Source of the DNA: Aquila chrysaetos chrysaetos | Lineage: Eukaryota; Chordata; Aves; Accipitriformes; Accipitridae | Length of the DNA: 64,000 nucleotides | Assembly (NCBI RefSeq): GCF_900496995.4 | Contig: NC_044022.1 | Location: forward strand, 13,778,938 to 13,842,937 | Direction of reading: 5' to 3' | Shown: positions 9,538 to 22,547 of the stretch, piece after piece | Numbering within the stretch: the first letter of the stretch is position 1 | How the letters are laid out: every line of letters begins with the position of its first letter | The notes under the pieces: model-generated | What the model was told of the DNA's origin: nothing | The model's input: only the letters and a program-made list of their open reading frames with translations | Database searches by the model: none | Made by a program: the position numbers and the translations under genes

Positions 9538-12500
9538 AAAGAAAAATATCTGCTGCAGTTCTTCAAGCGAAATGGCAATGTTATTTTAGTAAGCTACTGT
9601 CTGGTAACTGGCCTTGTTGAATTAAGAGACAGTTCACAGTCTCATCACCACTTGGTTCTTAATGACATTCTTTCTCTGCTTTCTTACACATAGCTGATTT
9701 CCCAGGAACAATTAAGTAATTATTTTACTACTCTGTACTATCCCTTCTGTGCTGTGGTAATACACAACAGACTTCCTCTTTCTCCTCAGTTATGGGCTTG
9801 TATGTCACACATTATGCAGTCCAACAAGTAAGGAACTGTGGGTAGATTTAACTGTGAAATAAGATCCAGGATCTCTCCTTGGGATCATCAAGGTTTCAGA
9901 CTCATGTTTACAACTCAGTATGTTCCCATATGTTCCCATACAGTTGCCATTGAACTATGGCACCTCAAGTGCTCCTACTCATGTACTCTTTAAAATAGCC
10001 TGGTCTTTGCCTCCTTACTCAACAATATCTCTTCTCTGTTTTGCAGCCTGTTTTGGAGGTCGCATATCCAGTAGGAACTGTCTATCAGACTTTCCTTCGG
10101 ATCTCCTATTTCACTGCAAGTCAGAGCTTTTTTAGCATTCTTCAGCACGCTAAGTAAGAGGTCGGGCAGTCCTCCTCAGAGGTCCAAAGGGTGTGTTGTT
10201 TCTAAACCTTTCACCCCGATCCATGCCATTTTCTGTTCTCAAGAGGAAAGGAGGTCTGCCAAAAAGTCTGCAGTTCCCAAACTAAGCAGTTGGTTTTGGT
10301 TACTGTGATATACCTGTATAAAAGAGAAAACAATAAGTTCTTAAACATCCAATGGTTACAAAACAAGAGCTAGGAAAGAAAGAGCTGCTGCCTCAATTCA
10401 AAGATGGAATAATTTTTTAAGAAATAGTCTTAATTCTCTATAAACTCATAGATCTTGCTTGTATGAACATTGTGACAACTGTGTCTCAGCAACATTTTTT
10501 CAAGGCAGTAATGTGATCTCTGATAATTGATCCTGAACAGGTATAGGTGTGCTGATTTAAGATGTTATCACTACAGTTGTCCAGCTTGCTTTTCTGCCAG
10601 AGGAGACTATCTACACAGCAGGGCAGCAAACTGAATGGATTCAGGTTTTCCAGTTCATGGTCTTAGTATCTGAACACAAACCAGCTTCACCTGCCGAAGT
10701 CTGCTAGAGCTTGCCAGTCAGAGCATGAGATCCTTGCCTCAAATGCCGTGAGAAAAATCAACATTCGTTTGGCTTTGTGGAACAGTAAAAGTGACATGAT
10801 CAGTGACCATGAACCATTAAGGCCTGATTTATCTGTGAAGCAGTCCTGCAGGATTCCTGGCAGGAAGCCATCTCATGGCTTCAGTGGAGATGTAGCAGGC
10901 ATAAATTTGGTACTCCAGGAGCACTTCTGTGGCTGGGATGCTAAAATATTAATGTTTCCAGTATGAGTACTTAAGGTCTACTAAGCACTGTAATTGAACC
11001 ACGCTAGTTTGACAATTAGGCTCACAGTAAAACAATTATTTATAGATAGCGAAAAAGCTAATGATATCTTAGATTTCATGCAGTAATATAGCTATGCTTA
11101 CAATGAACTTTAAAAACATTGCAAATAATGAGCTACTACACCCTCTTCTTTCTGGGCAATGAAACCAAGATAAAAGTATTAATTTTCTTTTGCCAGTGCC
11201 TCCAAAATCAAGCCAGACAAATTATCTTTAAATCTCTCTCCAAGTAAATTCTGGATACTCTGTTTTTTTACAGTATGATTGATCCATAACTTTCAAGCAA
11301 TAAAATATAAAATGAAGTGGCTTTCTGAAAGAGTTGTCTGACATGCCAAACTGCAGCAGATTACAGGCTGGCAGATGTGGGCTCATAGGCGGGTCGACAT
11401 CAAGCAGTTATAATATGCTTGCTTTTGTGTCCTTGTTTGAAGCTAGATTCACAGGGAGACAACCAGTGCCATTCTTAATTAATCTGTGAAAGTCTGCATT
11501 GACCTATTGGCTATCTCATAGCATCAAACCTGTTGGGTGGGCCTCAGTTCCTTCAACAAGGCTCTGGATTAAGAAAGTGAACTTCTGTTGGAAACACAAA
11601 GTTAACTTCACAAACATGATTAACACACAAACAGATTTGAGGAGCTGCTGATACACTTAAGCATGTCATGTATAGTAGTACACTGCGGTACTCATGTAAT
11701 CCTGCTGCCTGAAAGCCATATATTTTTCATATCTTTTTCACAACATAATTTCTAATACCATGACATCATTTTTTAATGTAAAGGAAGTGTTACCACATAT
11801 TTCACGTGTATGGCGTGAAAGGTAACAATACGAAGACTTGTCATTCAGAGCAGCCTGAGTCTTTGTATGCCAAGACATTATAAAGCAAAGTTAATTCTGG
11901 GGTCCCCTTATCCATAGTCTCCATTCCTGTGATTTTCCAGGCCTCTAATTCTCATTTGCTGTGGTTAACTGTCAGTTAAGTATTAAGAAGGCTTAATTTT
12001 TAGTATATTTGTGAACAGAACTTCTTGTTTAAATCTGTGTATTTTTGACTCATAAGAAAAGAAGCCGAGTACCATATGCACATTTAGTAAGTCTCTGTTT
12101 AAGTAAGTGGCTATAACTTGATTATCTCCAAGTGTGTTGCTTAATTATCATTATTTTGGAGTAATTTATACTTAAAAATTCAGGAATAGCAACTCCTATG
12201 TCTCATTCTTGCATTTACGTGACTTAACCTTTCTTTTTAACTCTAGTAGGCAAAAAGAAATTTAAAAAAAAAAAAAGATTTTGCCATTTGTTCTTTATAG
12301 GTCTTGCCATAAAAACTTCAGATTTTTATAGTGGAAGAGTATTTGTTGATATTGTTGGATTGTTCAAGTTTGAGGTCTATGATTACTTTTCTGATGGAAG
12401 TATAGATTGTATGGTAGGGCATGCAATAGTGTAATTAATTTAAGTTTATATTCAATATGATTAAAGTTTTCATTCAATACTTATTAAAGCTTTGACTGCT

Positions 12501-15414
12501 CTACTATTGAAAGTCACAAGTTTAGCTTAAAATCCAATTATTGTTAAGCAATTTCTTCCTTAAGTAACAAGTTTTATTTGCAGTAAACTTATGCTGCGGT
12601 ATTTCTGTTTTAATAGAAAGTTATTTTGGAAAATACCACATTAATATGGTTTTCCTGTTCTGGGATGCTTTCTATCATATAACAGATGACTCAGTGTGGT
12701 TTGTGGAGTCTTACAAGATATACCCAAATGCTCAGATGTCTCAGGAATGCAGTGAACTGACCTAGTAGTAACTGGAATCCTAGTAAACCCAGCTTGTTTG
12801 CAAATGTTAAACTAATGTGAACCCTGACCACATTTTCATATCATGTGCTTTCATTTCATCTGGAAAAGCCTGTGAGTGACATGTTCAGTCTAAAGGTTGT
12901 TCTCTGGTATACAGAGATTTTATCATGGTCAGGAAGAGAAAAGATTACTTTCTCACTTTTAATTCCAACACCAGGAGAATCTTGTAGAAGAGATACGGTG
13001 TGCGTAGCTGTAAGGCATATTTCATTATTCCTTCTATACTTACATTTCTCCCTCTACCCCAATAAAAACTGCAGGGCCTGCCAGTGTGCACATCCCTTTG
13101 TGAACACCTGTGCCTTTCACAGCATCACAGAAAAAGACTCCACGCTCCCTAGAACTTAAGAGAAAACAGCTAGCTCTCTGCAGAAAACAATCATCTTGCC
13201 TCATCATTTCATTATACCCTGACGCAACAGGAAAAGAATCAAAATTTTCCTCTTGAGTTTTGACTTTTGCAAAACTAGGTAGTTGGGTAATGCTCACACA
13301 GAAGGTGATATTTCTTTGCGAAGTGCAGTCTGCATATCTGTGAGGATGTCAGAGTTTTGAGAGCTGAGTATTGCATTTTATTTGGAAATCTGTGGGCTGA
13401 TTCCCCCTATGTTTGTCTGTGTGGCTCTTAGAAAATAGATACTTCTGGAACGCAGTGCTTTTTTGGCAGTGATTTTTCTTCTGCAAAAGTTGTTTTGCAG
13501 TTGGTGCAAGTGTATATTGATGTATATCACTGAGACTGAGATGCCTGCCTGGATATATATCTGGATGGGGCACATGAAAGGTTTTATTTGTACTTGCATA
13601 TTTTTGTGAAGTGGAGAATATGGATGGAGGTCTCATGGAAAAAACTGTTGCAATCTTCACACTCTGTTCAGTGGGGTGGAGAGGCTGTTCCTTTTATGTG
13701 TCAGGAGGAAGAGGAGCCTAGAGGCACCAGTGCCTGTGGAGAATACCAGAGATCACTTTTTCCTCTTTTGCAAACAAGTTTGAAGAAAAAGTGTGCTTGC
13801 CTGAAATGTAATCTCTTCCAGCCCCTGGGGTGATAGAGGTTTGCTGCACCTTCATTCAGGTTGCTGTCTAAAAACTACAGTATTATTTTAAACAAGAAGA
13901 AGCTGATTGTTGTTTGCTTAGTTTTCAAAACACTGAAACAAATTCACCTTAGTGTTAACAGACTAAAGTAGGCTGAGCTTCAGGCATTTTCATCAAGGCT
14001 GAATTTAGCTTTCTCAGAATATGTTCAGAGGAACACAGTGCGTGTGAAGTGCTTATCTCTCACTGGCTTTCCCTGATTTTACTCAGAAAGTCTTTCTTGT
14101 GTGAAAGTAGCCCTGAGAAATCTTCATACAGTGAGAGTGTGGTATATTGTGAACATGGTATATTTCTTTCTATTTTCTGAATGCTCATCAGCTGTTTCGG
14201 GCCATAAAGTATAACTCTTGTTAGAACTACTTTAAAATGAATGGCAATTATTTATCATCAAACATGTAAGAAATACTAAGGCATACCTACCAGCTTGTGG
14301 TAAAGAGAGAGGAAAGATTGATTAGTAAAGTGTTCAAAGTTGACCAGACATGAGCGGGACCTCACAAATGGAAGCAGGTGAGTGTTAGCAAAGCTACAAT
14401 GCTGCAAAACATGATTGGAATTAGGGCATCAGCCTCACTGACAACTTCCCAGGATTTACATTTCAAAGGACTTCAGCTTTTCAGTTCTCCACTCAGAGGT
14501 GTGTAACTATCAGCAGACAGCACTTATTTATAATGTGTAAATAAGGTTTCTACAGAAAATAGGAAAAATGAGGTTTAAAGTCAGATGCAGAAGAGATTAA
14601 GGGAAATACTTTAAATCAGTGTAATGGATGGGATGGAGCCTAATCTAACCAAACTTAATAAAAAGCAAGCTGAGGGCAAGAGTATGACAACCCCTTCCCT
14701 ATTCTGGTTTTAAGCACCTCCTGCAGTGCTGTCATCATTCCCAGCTACTGTGGGAGCCAGAGCTCAATGGCTACTGCAGTCACTCACAACATATCAAAAT
14801 TGTGGTTCAAGTGCTTTCCTTTCAGAAGCAACAAATTAGGCTCTTATTAACCACAAAGCCAATAGTCTTTGGGGGAAAATGATGAAAATGCTCATCTTCA
14901 TCAGTGAATTTGCTGCACTTAATGGAAAAAAAAAGTCATCCTCTCTCCCTCCCTGGCAATATTCTGGTCCTGAAGCCTCAGAACTCCGCTCCCCCATGCA
15001 GTTCTGCCTGGGATGTAATGAGTCTTTGCCTCTTCTGCAGAGCTGAGTCACTCCAATAACACAGATGGGTTCACGGCGTCTACTTTATGTTTAGCTGTAT
15101 ATTTTTAACTTCGGAACATAATCGTTCTGTACAGGCTCCTCTAGAGGTTGTTCAGAATAAGAGTTTGTTTCTGTGTCCTGATCAAGCACATGTAAGAAAA
15201 ATGAGGAAAAACATTCAGCCTCAGTGATACTAAGGTGCTTTGGAGTGTGTGCCTTGTTAGCAGAGTTTTAGAACTTGTAAAACTCTGGAGCTCTAATCAT
15301 AGGATATTTATGTAGTAAACTGAGCTATATCTAACTCCAACTGTTTGATTTTCAACGAAAAATGCAATATTTTTTTTTTCCACTTGCACCGATTTTGTAC
15401 TGGTGTAACAGCAC
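9538..15414. other. Intergenic, nothing recognised
   Basis: About 5.9 kb without a supported gene, RNA or transposon. A 10-bp tandem duplication (TGTTCCCATA twice) is at 9921-9940. Open frames up to about 100 codons overlap on both strands and look like chance. Confidence 0.6.
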
Positions 15415-16262
15415 TGTGGTGGGTTGAGCTTGGCTGGCTTCTAGGTGTACACCAAGCTGCTCTATCACTCCCTCTCCTCAACAGTACAGGGGAAGAAAAT
15501 ATGATGGAAGAGCTCAGGGGTTGAGGTAAGGACAGGGAGATCACTTACCAGTTACAGTCATGGGCAAAACACACTTGACTTTGGGGAAATTAATTTAATT
15601 TATTGTCAGTTAATAACAGAGTAGGATAGTGAGAAATACAACAAAACTAAAAACACCCTGCCCCCATCCCACTACTTCTTCCCAGGCTCAGCTTCACTCC
15701 GACCCTGCTACCTCCTCCCCCCACGTGCCGCAGGAGGATGGGGAATGGGGTTGTGGTCAGTCCATAACACTTCATCTCTGCCACTCCTTCCTCCTCATAG
15801 TCTTCCCCTGCTCCAGCGTGGGGTCAGTTCCACGGGATATAGTCCTTCATGAACTTCTCCAGCATGGGGCCTTTGCATGGGCTGCAGTTCTTCAAGAACC
15901 GCTCCAGCGTGGGACCTTTGTATGGAGTGCAGTCCTTCAGGAGTGGACTGCTCCAGTGTGGGTCCCCCACGGGCCACAGCTCCTGCCAGAAAACCTGCTT
16001 CTGTGTGGGCTCCTCTCCACGGGCTGCAAATCCTGCCAGGAGCCTGCTCTCGTATGGGCTCTCCACGGGCTGCATCTTCCTTCAGGGCATCTCCACCTGC
16101 TCCAGCCTGGGGTCCTCTGTGGGCTGTGGTGTGGATATCTGCTCCACCGTTCACCTCCATGGGCTGTAGGGAAACCACAGTGATTTCTTTATATAACCAA
16201 ATAAATGTTTCTTCTCCAGTCTCCTTTAGGTTCAATTACCCCTTTCCCTCTTCACAGTGACA
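15415..16262 (-). mobile_element. Endogenous retrovirus LTR with internal tandem array
   Basis: On the plus strand it starts TGTGGTGGGTTGAGC at 15415, the reverse of the ...CCACA terminus. In sense it has TATA (TATATAAA, 16194-16187) and AATAAA (15604-15599). It is related to the LTR at about 5290-6055, but the stretch between TATA box and poly(A) signal is about 590 bp against 420 bp, because of a 7-8 copy internal repeat. The outer end near 16262 (...CAGTGACA) is tentative and no target duplication matching AGCAC (15410-15414) was found, so the U3 may be truncated. The 184-codon plus-strand and 146-codon minus-strand open frames across it are products of the repeats, not genes. Confidence 0.78.
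15811..16165 (-). repeat. Tandem array of ~42-53-bp units inside an LTR
   Basis: Seven to eight diverged copies begin with CTCCAGYRTGGG on the plus strand and contain an ACGGGCTGCA-like core. Unit starts are near 15814, 15857, 15902, 15951, 15998, 16047, 16100 and 16142. Units differ by substitutions and small indels, so the array is old. The related LTR at 5290-6055 has only one or two comparable units (around 5560-5665). Confidence 0.8.
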
Positions 16263-16331
16263 TTGTTGTCTCCTCCATTTATGTCTTCCATTTATGTCCC
16301 ACAGTTACACTTGCCCCTTCTCTCTCTTTCT

Positions 16332-16364
16332 GAAAAAAAAAAAGAGAAAAAAAAAAGAAAAAAA
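16332..16364 (+). repeat. A-rich purine tract
   Basis: A-runs separated by single G bases, about 70 bp beyond the tentative outer end of the LTR at 15415-16262. Confidence 0.9.
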
Positions 16365-19300
16365 TATCATTATTGCATCATTAATTGTGTCTGGTAATTG
16401 TTTATGTTGTTCTAAGACATTGAGCATACAACACTTTCCAGAAGAGAACACAGAACAATACAGTAAGAAACTCAAATCTGAAAGAAACAGGCAAGTAGTT
16501 AATCTTAACTAGGTGTTTTTGGGTTATTCCCCAGTGAACTCCACCCTGCCTGCAACACTCACCCAGGATGCAGTATCCATTCATTAGAGAATGTGTCACA
16601 CTGAGTCCTCATTAAGATAATTTTTTAAAAGGATTTTCTCTGGAGCAGTGTTGCTATGTATCTCACTTGCAGTGTAGTGTTGTGCTTGACGCCCTTAGGT
16701 TTGCCCATGACCAAAATCAGGCCTCTGTCTAATGTTAAAAATAAACAAGTTGCTTTTTTTGATCCAAATTACACAAGAAAGACAGGGAAAGGATAAAAAC
16801 CCTGGTAGACTTCTCTGACAACTTGAGTGTCTAGGGCAGACAGCACACGCTAAGGTTACCATTAACAGATGAACTCAAACCCAGACTGATGAGTTTACTC
16901 ATCTTTTCCAGCTGTCTGAAAAAATTTGAAAAAAATTGGGTGTGTGATCATCTAATCTGCCACAATTACTAAACATTTCCTGAGGAAGGAGAGATTGGAG
17001 TTCTATGCTTGCATAACATGGGGAGTTGAGCATAAATGTGGTAGGTCTAAAGTTTCTCTGTGTTATATCTCTTTTCAGACTCTAGCATGAGCTATGAGAA
17101 TATGCTACAATTATATATAGAATCGCAAGTGTAAAATCATTTAATCTCTGCTCAAGTCTATATTTTGCCCCTACCAGAGACAAAGACAGATATGAGTCCA
17201 TGTACTTACAATTCTGTGCAGTACAATATGCAATATAAAATAGCACGTTTCTTAAATGGTTCCTCATATTTGCTTGTTCTGAGATTTACATGAAGTTTTG
17301 GGTATGGTGTGGGTGACCAGTAATTCTTAATTTCTGCTCTAAGCGTAATTACATTCCGTACTCTATCAAAAGTGTGACAGAGAGCTTTGTTCCTATTTCC
17401 ACTTCTCCTATCCTTGCCCTTTTTTAATTTTTTTAACCATGTATGTGGTGGTGTGTGTTGGAGAATGAGTAATGATTGTGTAAATGCTGTGTTAAAAAAT
17501 CTTATGAAAAAACATTGCTGCATATAATAGCCTTTGACATCTGAACAACAGTTGATTAAATCTGTGATGTAGAACTAAGGTTAAAGATTCAATTGTTTTA
17601 CCCATGAATAGCTGAAGCATTCATGTGATAGTTATTAATTAGAGCTGAACCTAGACCTTCAGTTCAAAATGACAGGTTCAAATATTAGAATAAAAAAGCC
17701 AATTTATCTGTAAGATGGTGGTAACCCATGGGGATCACACTTTCAAAGGACACACATCAGGACTTCACAAACATCAATGTGTTATAAGGACATCCTGGCT
17801 TTAAATATGAAACAACAGCTTTTTGTTCTTTGTGTGTGTGTGTGTATGTGTGCAAGAATGTCTTTTCATTGTCACGTATTTATCTTTGTCTAGCTGATCT
17901 GTTTGAATTCTTTGGTGTTTCAGCCATATAAGGCTGTACCCTGTATGCATGTCTAAATGGCAGATACTTTTTTTGATACTTTCTTCCAGAGCCTGCTAAG
18001 TCAGTGTCTTTCATTTCACACTCCTGTGTGCTAGCTAGTCCCCCTGAATGCTTCTGCGTGCCCTTTTGACTTTATTTTAGGACTTACTGCTTCAGCTCTT
18101 GTTTCATCTTTTTCCGCTCCCCAGAGAGGCTTGGTTTCTTTTCTCTTTCTCAGTATCTTTGTTCTCATCAGCTCTAGTCCCTGTGGCATTTGCTACATCT
18201 GATAAGGCATTATTTCCATGGAGCTATTATATGGGATTTGGAAATGTATCATCACAAAGCACAATAATGAAGCTGAATGTTTAATGCTCTTTACACTGAC
18301 AGAAGTTGGCTTCATGTTGTTTTCTATGAAATTAAATAACAAAATATTGACATAGAGAACAGGAAATTAGAGCAGAGGATTATCAGAATAACACAGAACC
18401 AGCTGAATTTTAGATCTATTCCTGGTGTTGGAAAGATTAATTGAAAGGTGATTATAGGTAATTGTAGATGTTGTTCATATGTGTGGGAATTAGATTTTCT
18501 CTCTTTAATTAACAGTACAATAACAGCCTAGTGACATATCTGTTTTCCCTGTTTTCCCTTACATATTCACTTAAATTCCTCTTCAAAACAGCAGCTAGTA
18601 CTTACACAGCATGGACCAACTATTGCCCCCTCAGCCCTGCATACAAAACACGCTATATTTTGTCATATTTCTGTATTGACTGTTTTCCAGACCTTTGTGC
18701 TGTGGACCAGCTCTAGTCCTTCATCTTAAATTGTGAGAACCATCTTACTGTCTACCTGAGCCCCCCAAAAACCTGAAAAGTTGGCAGACTGTAGTTGAAA
18801 ATGGTACCAGTGGACACTCAGCATGCTTGCTTGGAAAAGGGAAAGGCTTTGGTTCATCCTGTATAGAGAAGAACCTGCTCTAATTCAATGTGAGGTAGTA
18901 AATAATAGTTCTTTGTGCCTCTTGAAATAGCCATATAACCAGGAGTGAGAGTCCTGGAAGCCCCATGAAAAAGCAGGCAAAGGGGAAGTCAGTTCTGCTG
19001 GATGAGCTCACAGGGCAAAGATTAGTCTGTAGAAAATTAGGTTACGCGTTTTTTACTTTGGACTAGCTCTAGTCTGGCCACGTGGCCTCTATATGTGTTA
19101 GTGGAGGGAGCATATCTGGGTCAGTCCTGGAGTGCAAATTCTGATGTAGTTACATCTGAGGGGAGTTTAATTTGTGAGCTTTGAGACTGCTCCAGGGTGA
19201 GAACTGAAGAGCTTTAAATTAGTGTGATCAGGAGATTCACTTCAGGAGTGTACTCCCAATCCAGATTAAAATGCTAATGTAGATATACCCCTAGACTCCT

Positions 19301-21931
19301 AAATAAGGTGGTCTGAGTTGTCATGCTGGTTGCTAATTTTTATGGGTTATAGTGCACATATTAAGCATGAGATATAGATGGTTTATATCTGAAGATACAC
19401 CTTTATCTCTGCTTTGGTACTATGAAGCAGAGTAAAACTCTAATCCCAAAGGAAGCCTCAGAGCAACTGAAATGTCAGTTCTAAATGATAACAGTAAAAC
19501 AATTTTGATATGAATTATTTAAATTACGGTGCTGTAAATAGAATCCAGAGTGTGAAAAATAGAATTGTAATTGGGTCTAGCCAAGCAGACATCACGATCT
19601 GATGCTTATTTGTCTGCCTGAAGAATTGGAATTGGTGTTTTCAGTCTTTTTAATAGTGGATAAAGATCCACCTCTCAAAGAACTTCAATACAAGTGGAGC
19701 AAGACAGCAGTCACATCAGACAGCTTAACACAGAAGTTAATTTGAATAGTAAGGAAATCTCCACTTTCTACTTTAGCTCTGGAAATGGTATAAAGTTCAA
19801 TTTTAATTCTATTTTAATGTCACTTATTTGCTCAGTTCATAATTTTTAAGTAGCAGAGAATTAACTTTATGAATGAATTTTTGGATTTGCCATTTTTTAT
19901 TTGTATGAATGAAAAGAGGAATCTTGGGAACCCACATATACCTAGAAAAGTGGCTCTCAACAGCTTTTTCCATATTGTAAATTGTTGTAAATCACATTTT
20001 CATGTTTTTCAATATTTTACATTTTTAGACAGTTCTGTCCTCAAAGCTCTGGATTAGGCAAAATTATATTAATTTTAGCAATTTAAATGGAACTAGAAGA
20101 CCAATGGATTAAATTCTACAGTACAAATGTATATACAAGTACAACACATAATACATCAAAGCATATGGATGCTACTAACTTGTCTTTTTACAGAATTACT
20201 CTCCAGGGACTACATCTCATTGACATCAGAAACACCAGCACTGTAAAATGCTAGTGCATTGTGCATTTTTATGACCATATTTGATATAATCAGTGTTTAG
20301 TTCTGGCTTCTGTGAGAAAGGGTTAGTCTATATTTGTAATTATTTTGGTTTTTTTCTTCCTAGTTTGTTCACTCTTTGCTACTGCAGGGGACATATTTGT
20401 CTTGTATGAGTGATTGAAGATGGTTTTCTGCTTGGACAGTAGACCGAATTAATTTCTGACAACAAGGCCTTTTACAGTATACAGAAAAAGTTGAACACAA
20501 ATAGACCACAGGTTATTGTTGAGGACAAGAACAATATATTTCCCAAGCCAGGGCTTAATGTTGTGAAACAGAGTTATAGTATATTGGCATTTTCCAATTC
20601 TTCCCTTGAATTTTTATTCTACAGACTCAACTTTGCTGAACTCCCTACAGGTAGCCGCAGCTGGGGTGTCCATTGAGCAAAACGTAAGATTGCAGACTTT
20701 ATAGTTTAAGTAAAAGCTCTGGACTGTAGCTTAGACAGGAGTGATATGATAATGTAAAAGTGGAATGAGACAAAGCAATGGAAAACTCTCAGTTATAATA
20801 TTACTACAGAATTTTATTTGATGCATGGTGACTCACAGGCAACTATTTTATTACAGTTAGCCACAGATAAAGAAACATTAAGTAAAATGATACCTCACCA
20901 TTATTTAAGTATATATGACTATTTTCCAGATGGAATCTCCTTAATTTAGCTTTATATAAATTTTAACTTATTTTTCTAGGGCAGAGACCACTTGGTGAAT
21001 AATTCCTTGGTGACCTTTCTAACCTTAACTATAGGGACTATTTGGTTGCTATCATTTTGTAAAAGGAAACAGGTTTTCTATGACAAAGGGTGGAAAAGCA
21101 TAAATTCAAATACGTAGGCAGATTTTTGTCTCTAATCTTTCTTGAATAAACTCTTTGCTAGAATTTTTCACATTTAAAGATAGGTGCAATAATGTCTCCA
21201 TAGTAGGGACATTTCAGTGGTCATTTAAAATGGTCAAATATTTAACATTTTAAATTATCAATAATTAAACATTTAATACCTCTTTGTTAGTATTTATATT
21301 TGTCTGTAATATTTTCATATTTTCAAATTATTATTTATGTGTATCTGTAGTCTGTGTGTAGAAGAAATATGTCTAATCTCTTATCCTCTGTAAGGACACT
21401 ACACTAAAAGAAGAATTGCATTTTTATAGAAATAAATACAAGAAATGATGTCAACAGGTAGCAGTTTAGAGTATGCAGTGTCACTAATAGGGTTCATAGG
21501 ATTCATTAAAAATGTCATGCCTCGAAAGTAGCTCCTGGTATGTGATTTCAACTCCACTAAAATTAAAGCCTCTGGCATGACATTCTGCAGCTGTTTAACA
21601 ATATTCAGTAAGACCATAAAAGTTTAAGATTGCAAAGAAAAGAGGAAGTTATGCCAATAACTGATTTTCGTATTTGTTAGCTGAATAAAAAATATATTGG
21701 GGTTTGTGCAGAATTAATTTTTTACCTTCCTTAATGAAATGAGAGACTGAAGTGTTTTGTTTGATGAAAAATAATTCCATTTAATCTTCCGCCAAGTCCA
21801 TAAATATTAACTTTAAAACATTTTCAAAATCTTGTAATGAAAAAGTGAATTATTATATTTAAAAAGTGCTGAAATTAAATGTCTTTATTCTTTGTTGTAT
21901 ATGTCTATTTTGCTGAATCTGTGAAGTTTTT
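16365..21931. other. Intergenic, nothing recognised
   Basis: AT-rich, with only a short TG microsatellite near 17831-17845. No coding-like segment, RNA gene or transposon boundary found. Confidence 0.6.
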
Positions 21932-21936
21932 GTAGG
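21932..21936. repeat. Target-site duplication GTAGG (left)
   Basis: Exact match to 22543-22547 on the other side of the solo LTR. Confidence 0.9.
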
Positions 21937-22542
21937 TGTTGTGGTTTAATCCCAGTAAGGCAGCTAAGCAACACACAGCTAGCTGCTCACTCACTGTCCC
22001 CCAGTGGGATGGGGGAGAGAATCAGAAGGGCAAAAGTGAGAAAACTTGTGGGTAGAGATAAAGACAGTTTAATAGGCAAAGCAAAAGCCACACACGCCAG
22101 CAAAGCCAGATAAGGAATTCATTCACCACGTCCCGTGGGCAGGCAGGTGTTCAGGAAAACGTTTCATCTCCAGGAAAGCAGGGCTCCCTCGCACATAACC
22201 GTTACTTGGGAAGACAAACGCCATCACTCTAAAAGTCCCCCCCTTCCTTCTTCTTCCCCCAGCTTTATATGCTGAGTGTGACGTCGTATGGTCTGGAATA
22301 TCCCTCGGGTCAGTCGGGGTCAGCTGTCCCAGCTGTGTCCCCTCCCAACTCCTTGTGCCCCCCCAGCCTGCTCGCTGGTGGGGTGGGGTGAGAAGCAGCA
22401 AAGGCCTTGGCTCTGTGCAAGCACTGCTCAGCAGGAACGAAACATCCCTGTGCTATCAACAGTTTTCAGCACAAAGCCAAAACATCGCACTATACAAGTT
22501 GCTGTGAAGAAAATTGACTCTATCCCAGCCCAAACCAGTACA
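21937..22542 (-). mobile_element. Solo endogenous retrovirus LTR with 5-bp target duplication
   Basis: This 606-bp element runs TGTTGTGGTTTAA...CCAGTACA on the plus strand and is flanked by identical 5-bp repeats GTAGG at 21932-21936 and 22543-22547. In sense (minus) it has a TATA box (ATATAAA, 22270-22264) and an ATTAAA poly(A) signal (22073-22068). Perfect target repeats on both sides of a single LTR mean a solo LTR left by LTR-LTR recombination. A 5-bp duplication fits ERVL-type (class III) elements; the family name is not assigned. Its end shares the TTAAACCACRACA motif with the LTRs at 8945 and 34484, so these are related families. Confidence 0.92.
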
Positions 22543-22547
22543 GTAGG
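22543..22547. repeat. Target-site duplication GTAGG (right)
   Basis: Exact match to 21932-21936; marks the integration site of the LTR between them. Confidence 0.9.

Noticed and set aside
15629..16183. A 184-codon plus-strand protein gene with Leu/Ser/Gly repeats
   Set aside because: It is the antisense reading of the LTR's tandem array; the repeats keep frames open on both strands.
5290..16262. LTRs at 5290-6055 and 15415-16262 as a proviral pair
   Set aside because: They are in opposite orientation and no gag, pol or env lies between them.
1..22542. The two same-family, same-orientation LTRs (1-496 and 21937-22542) as the ends of one 22-kb provirus
   Set aside because: The right-hand LTR has its own exact GTAGG duplication on both sides, so it is a solo LTR. 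The sequence between holds CR1 and other LTRs but no retroviral genes.
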